Shown: one piece after another, positions 7,400 to 8,893 of the stretch
How positions within the stretch are numbered: the stretch's first letter is position 1
Layout of the letters: each line of letters begins with the position of its first letter
From: an uncultured Flavobacteriaceae bacterium
Lineage (GTDB): Bacteria; Bacteroidota; Bacteroidia; Flavobacteriales; Flavobacteriaceae
Direction: 5' to 3'
NCBI GenBank assembly: GCA_913052425.1
Contig: CAJXEG010000051.1
Span: forward strand, 1-8,893
Length of the DNA: 8,893 nucleotides
Notes under the pieces: generated by a model
What the model saw: only the letters and a program-made list of their open reading frames with translations
Told to the model about the DNA's origin: nothing
The model's database searches: none
Program-made: the position numbers and the translations under genes

Positions 7400-8699
7400 C
7401 ACAACGAACTAACCATTTGTTTTCTGTAGAAGGGGTCGCCAAAAAACGTTGATCTGCTCTTTTACCAACGACCCAAACGATGTCCTCACCCGAACATAAC
7501 ATCCACTGAGACTCTTTGTCCAAAAGAGAAAACTTTTCATCTTTAAAATATTTACTTAGTTTTTTCTTCCCTCCCAATCCAATGGGGTAAAAATAATCAC
7601 TTTGTTTCCATTTTCTCAGTATCAAAGGAAATTTTAACTTGGATTTGTCTAACAACAGGCTTTTTAAACCTCCTTTAATAAAGGTTTTTTGATGGGAAAA
7701 AACCATCTTTAAAGGATGGTCAATGGAGGTCAATTCTACATCAATAGTATAGGATTCTGATGCTGAATTGTCGAGAGTGGTCAATAGTAAAAAGTTCCTG
7801 TCTTTGATCAACCTGTGAGTCTTCGAAAAGAGCTGTTTTCCACTTTGTGCATCCAACAACTTTCTGAGGTCTGCTAGGGCTCCAAAACCATAGGAAGCAA
7901 ACAAGCCATGTAGATAATAATCCAATGATGACAAACCTATAAAGGCATCGATCGAGACCTTGAATCCGTGTTGCCAAGGGATAAAATTTTGGTTTTTAAA
8001 ATCTTTTAAGACATCATCCAGCAACGTTTGGGCTTGACCTAGATATTTGAGTGTTTCTTGAAACTGGTCATCAAAATTGGGGTCTCTTTTTTTCCATTGT
8101 GGAATCACCTCATGCCGTAGGGCATTTCGCAAATAATCTGTCTTGGCATTTGAAGAATCCTCACGCCATTGGATTTTATTTTTATGAGCAAACTGTATGA
8201 TTTCCTCACGGGAAAAAGACAATAAGGGACGTAAGATTTTTCCTCTTCTTTCGGGTATTCCCAACAAACCTTTTAAACCAGAACCACGCATGGCGTTGAT
8301 CATAAAGGTTTCCAAAGCATCATCGGCATGATGAGCAATCAGTATCGATTCATAACCCTTTTGTTGAGACAAAGACTCAAACCATTGGTATCGTAAATCC
8401 CTTGCCGCCATCTGAATGGAGATTTTTTTCTCTTGGGCATAGACTTGGGTTTCAAATGTCTGAACATGAGATTCTAATCCTTTGCTATCGGCCAAATTTT
8501 TGATCCAATCGGCATCGGCATCACTTACGGAACCTCTCAATTGAAAATTACAATGGGCCACGGCCGGAGTTAAACCCAATTTTAAACAAAGATCCAACAA
8601 CACACAACTGTCCACTCCTCCACTCAGTGCCAATAGCAGTTTTTGATCCTTGAGTTGCGGAAAACGAGTTGTTAGATGGTTTTGGAACTTTTGAAACAT
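7392..8699 (-). CDS. tilS: tRNA(Ile)-lysidine synthetase TilS
   Basis: ATP-dependent enzyme that attaches lysine to cytidine 34 of the CAU-anticodon tRNA-Ile, switching its decoding from AUG to AUA; essential in most bacteria. The 435-residue protein begins with the N-type ATP pyrophosphatase domain: P-loop LALSGGVDS (23-31), AHCNFQLRG (48-56), AHHADDALETFMINAMRGSG (122-141) and WREDSSNAKTDYLRNALRH (178-196), all diagnostic of TilS. The C-terminal domain is recognised by LRKWKQSDYFYPIG and KKKLSKYFKDEKF (361-390). The frame extends upstream to a TTG at 8741, which would add 14 residues (MSYKPTVPKSLILR), but family members start shortly before the P-loop, so I chose the ATG at 8699 (MFQKFQNHLTTRFP). 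No Shine-Dalgarno site is seen; a promoter-like TAATTTTG ends three bases before this ATG. dsbD follows with an 8-base overlap. Confidence 0.95.
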   Translation of the reverse strand: MFQKFQNHLTTRFPQLKDQKLLLALSGGVDSCVLLDLCLKLGLTPAVAHCNFQLRGSVSDADADWIKNLADSKGLESHVQTFETQVYAQEKKISIQMAARDLRYQWFESLSQQKGYESILIAHHADDALETFMINAMRGSGLKGLLGIPERRGKILRPLLSFSREEIIQFAHKNKIQWREDSSNAKTDYLRNALRHEVIPQWKKRDPNFDDQFQETLKYLGQAQTLLDDVLKDFKNQNFIPWQHGFKVSIDAFIGLSSLDYYLHGLFASYGFGALADLRKLLDAQSGKQLFSKTHRLIKDRNFLLLTTLDNSASESYTIDVELTSIDHPLKMVFSHQKTFIKGGLKSLLLDKSKLKFPLILRKWKQSDYFYPIGLGGKKKLSKYFKDEKFSLLDKESQWMLCSGEDIVWVVGKRADQRFLATPSTENKWLVRCDD

Positions 8700-8702
8700 A
8701 CG

Positions 8703-8710
8703 CAAAATTA
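8703..8710 (-). promoter_or_regulatory. Possible -7 promoter element for tilS
   Basis: On the minus strand, TAATTTTG is an exact match to the Bacteroidota -7 element TAnnTTTG and ends three bases before the preferred tilS ATG. If used, transcription would start at or very near the ATG, giving a leaderless message. No TTTG is found 19-21 bases upstream, so the support is partial. A match this short can arise by chance in AT-rich DNA. Confidence 0.3.
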
Positions 8711-8804
8711 AGGATTTTGGAACAGTCGGTTTATAAGACAACCCAGACTTACTTATTTTAAAACATTAAGAACAAAAGTAGATTTCCGATTCTTATTTAA
8801 TGAT

Positions 8805-8835
8805 TTTGTCAAAAAAAATAAAATTCGGATATTTG
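8805..8835 (+). promoter_or_regulatory. Bacteroidota sigma-A type promoter for the right-edge gene
   Basis: TTTG at 8805-8808 and GATATTTG at 8828-8835 are separated by 19 bases. This fits the TTTG-N19-21-TAnnTTTG promoter of Bacteroidota, with one mismatch at the first base of the -7 box. The expected transcription start, a few bases after 8835, lies just before the ATG at 8844, giving a very short leader. Confidence 0.55.
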
Positions 8836-8843
8836 CACTTCAA

Positions 8844-8893
8844 ATGAAAGATGCAACGACATACTCCTTGGGAACGGCCGCTAAATTTAGCCC
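8844..8893 (+). CDS. 5' end of an unidentified gene, cut by window edge
   Basis: ATG at 8844 opens a frame that runs uninterrupted to the right edge and reads MKDATTYSLGTAAKFS plus a partial codon. It sits directly behind a good promoter match and is divergent from tilS, so it is likely a true gene start. Sixteen residues do not identify the family. A para-aminobenzoate or anthranilate synthase component I would be a guess based on my recollection of gene order near tilS in flavobacteria, and the residues seen neither prove nor exclude it. Confidence 0.5.
   Translation, partial: MKDATTYSLGTAAKFS

Noticed and set aside
7674..7691. Terminator-like hairpin on the + strand (CCTTT-AAT-AAAGG followed by six T)
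   Set aside because: It lies inside the tilS coding region on the opposite strand, with no + strand gene before it, and the stem is only five pairs. The codons there are ordinary.
7703..7719. Near-palindrome CCATCTTTAAAGGATGG
   Set aside because: Imperfect, inside tilS, and not repeated elsewhere in the window; most likely chance.
1..8893. Search for CRISPR arrays, insertion sequences, tRNA genes and phage or defence genes
   Set aside because: No regularly spaced repeats, transposase motifs, terminal inverted repeats, tRNA-like folds or defence-family proteins were seen.

Overview
The window is an ordinary chromosomal stretch from a Bacteroidota bacterium, most likely a flavobacterium. The signs are a moderately AT-rich sequence, genes with no clear Shine-Dalgarno sites, a TTTG-N19-xAnnTTTG promoter near the right end (the Bacteroidota sigma-A type), and Bacteroidota-typical proteins: a DUF5916 outer-membrane protein, a fused three-domain DsbD with a WACVNC active site, and a creatininase-family protein of the GATEAHNYHLP type. 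The species cannot be named from this sequence.

Left block (1-2092, + strand): the 3' part of a class-3-like aldehyde dehydrogenase gene that runs off the left edge, coupled through a TAATG stop/start overlap to a nitroreductase-family flavoprotein gene. Both are probably NAD(P)-dependent redox enzymes acting on small reactive molecules. Next (2093-2457) comes a gap without an intact gene. It holds, on the minus strand, a decayed 3' end of a yifB/comM-like Mg-chelatase-family ATPase gene, with an in-frame stop followed by the rest of the family C-terminus.

Middle block (2458-5407, + strand): a creatininase-family metal-dependent hydrolase gene, then after 10 bases a secreted DUF5916 outer-membrane protein gene. 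These two probably form an operon.

Right block (5414-8699, minus strand): tilS (tRNA-Ile lysidine synthetase) followed by dsbD (thiol:disulfide interchange protein), overlapping by 8 bases. dsbD ends only 6 bases from the stop of the DUF5916 gene, so the two transcription units converge with almost no spacer. To the right of tilS, a divergent promoter region leads into the first 16 codons of a + strand gene cut by the window edge.

I found no undescribed multi-gene system, no mobile element, no CRISPR array and no RNA gene. The best second-look item is the yifB relic. Smaller items are the possibly leaderless starts around 8700-8844 and a small tandem duplication across the convergent stop codons at about 5400.
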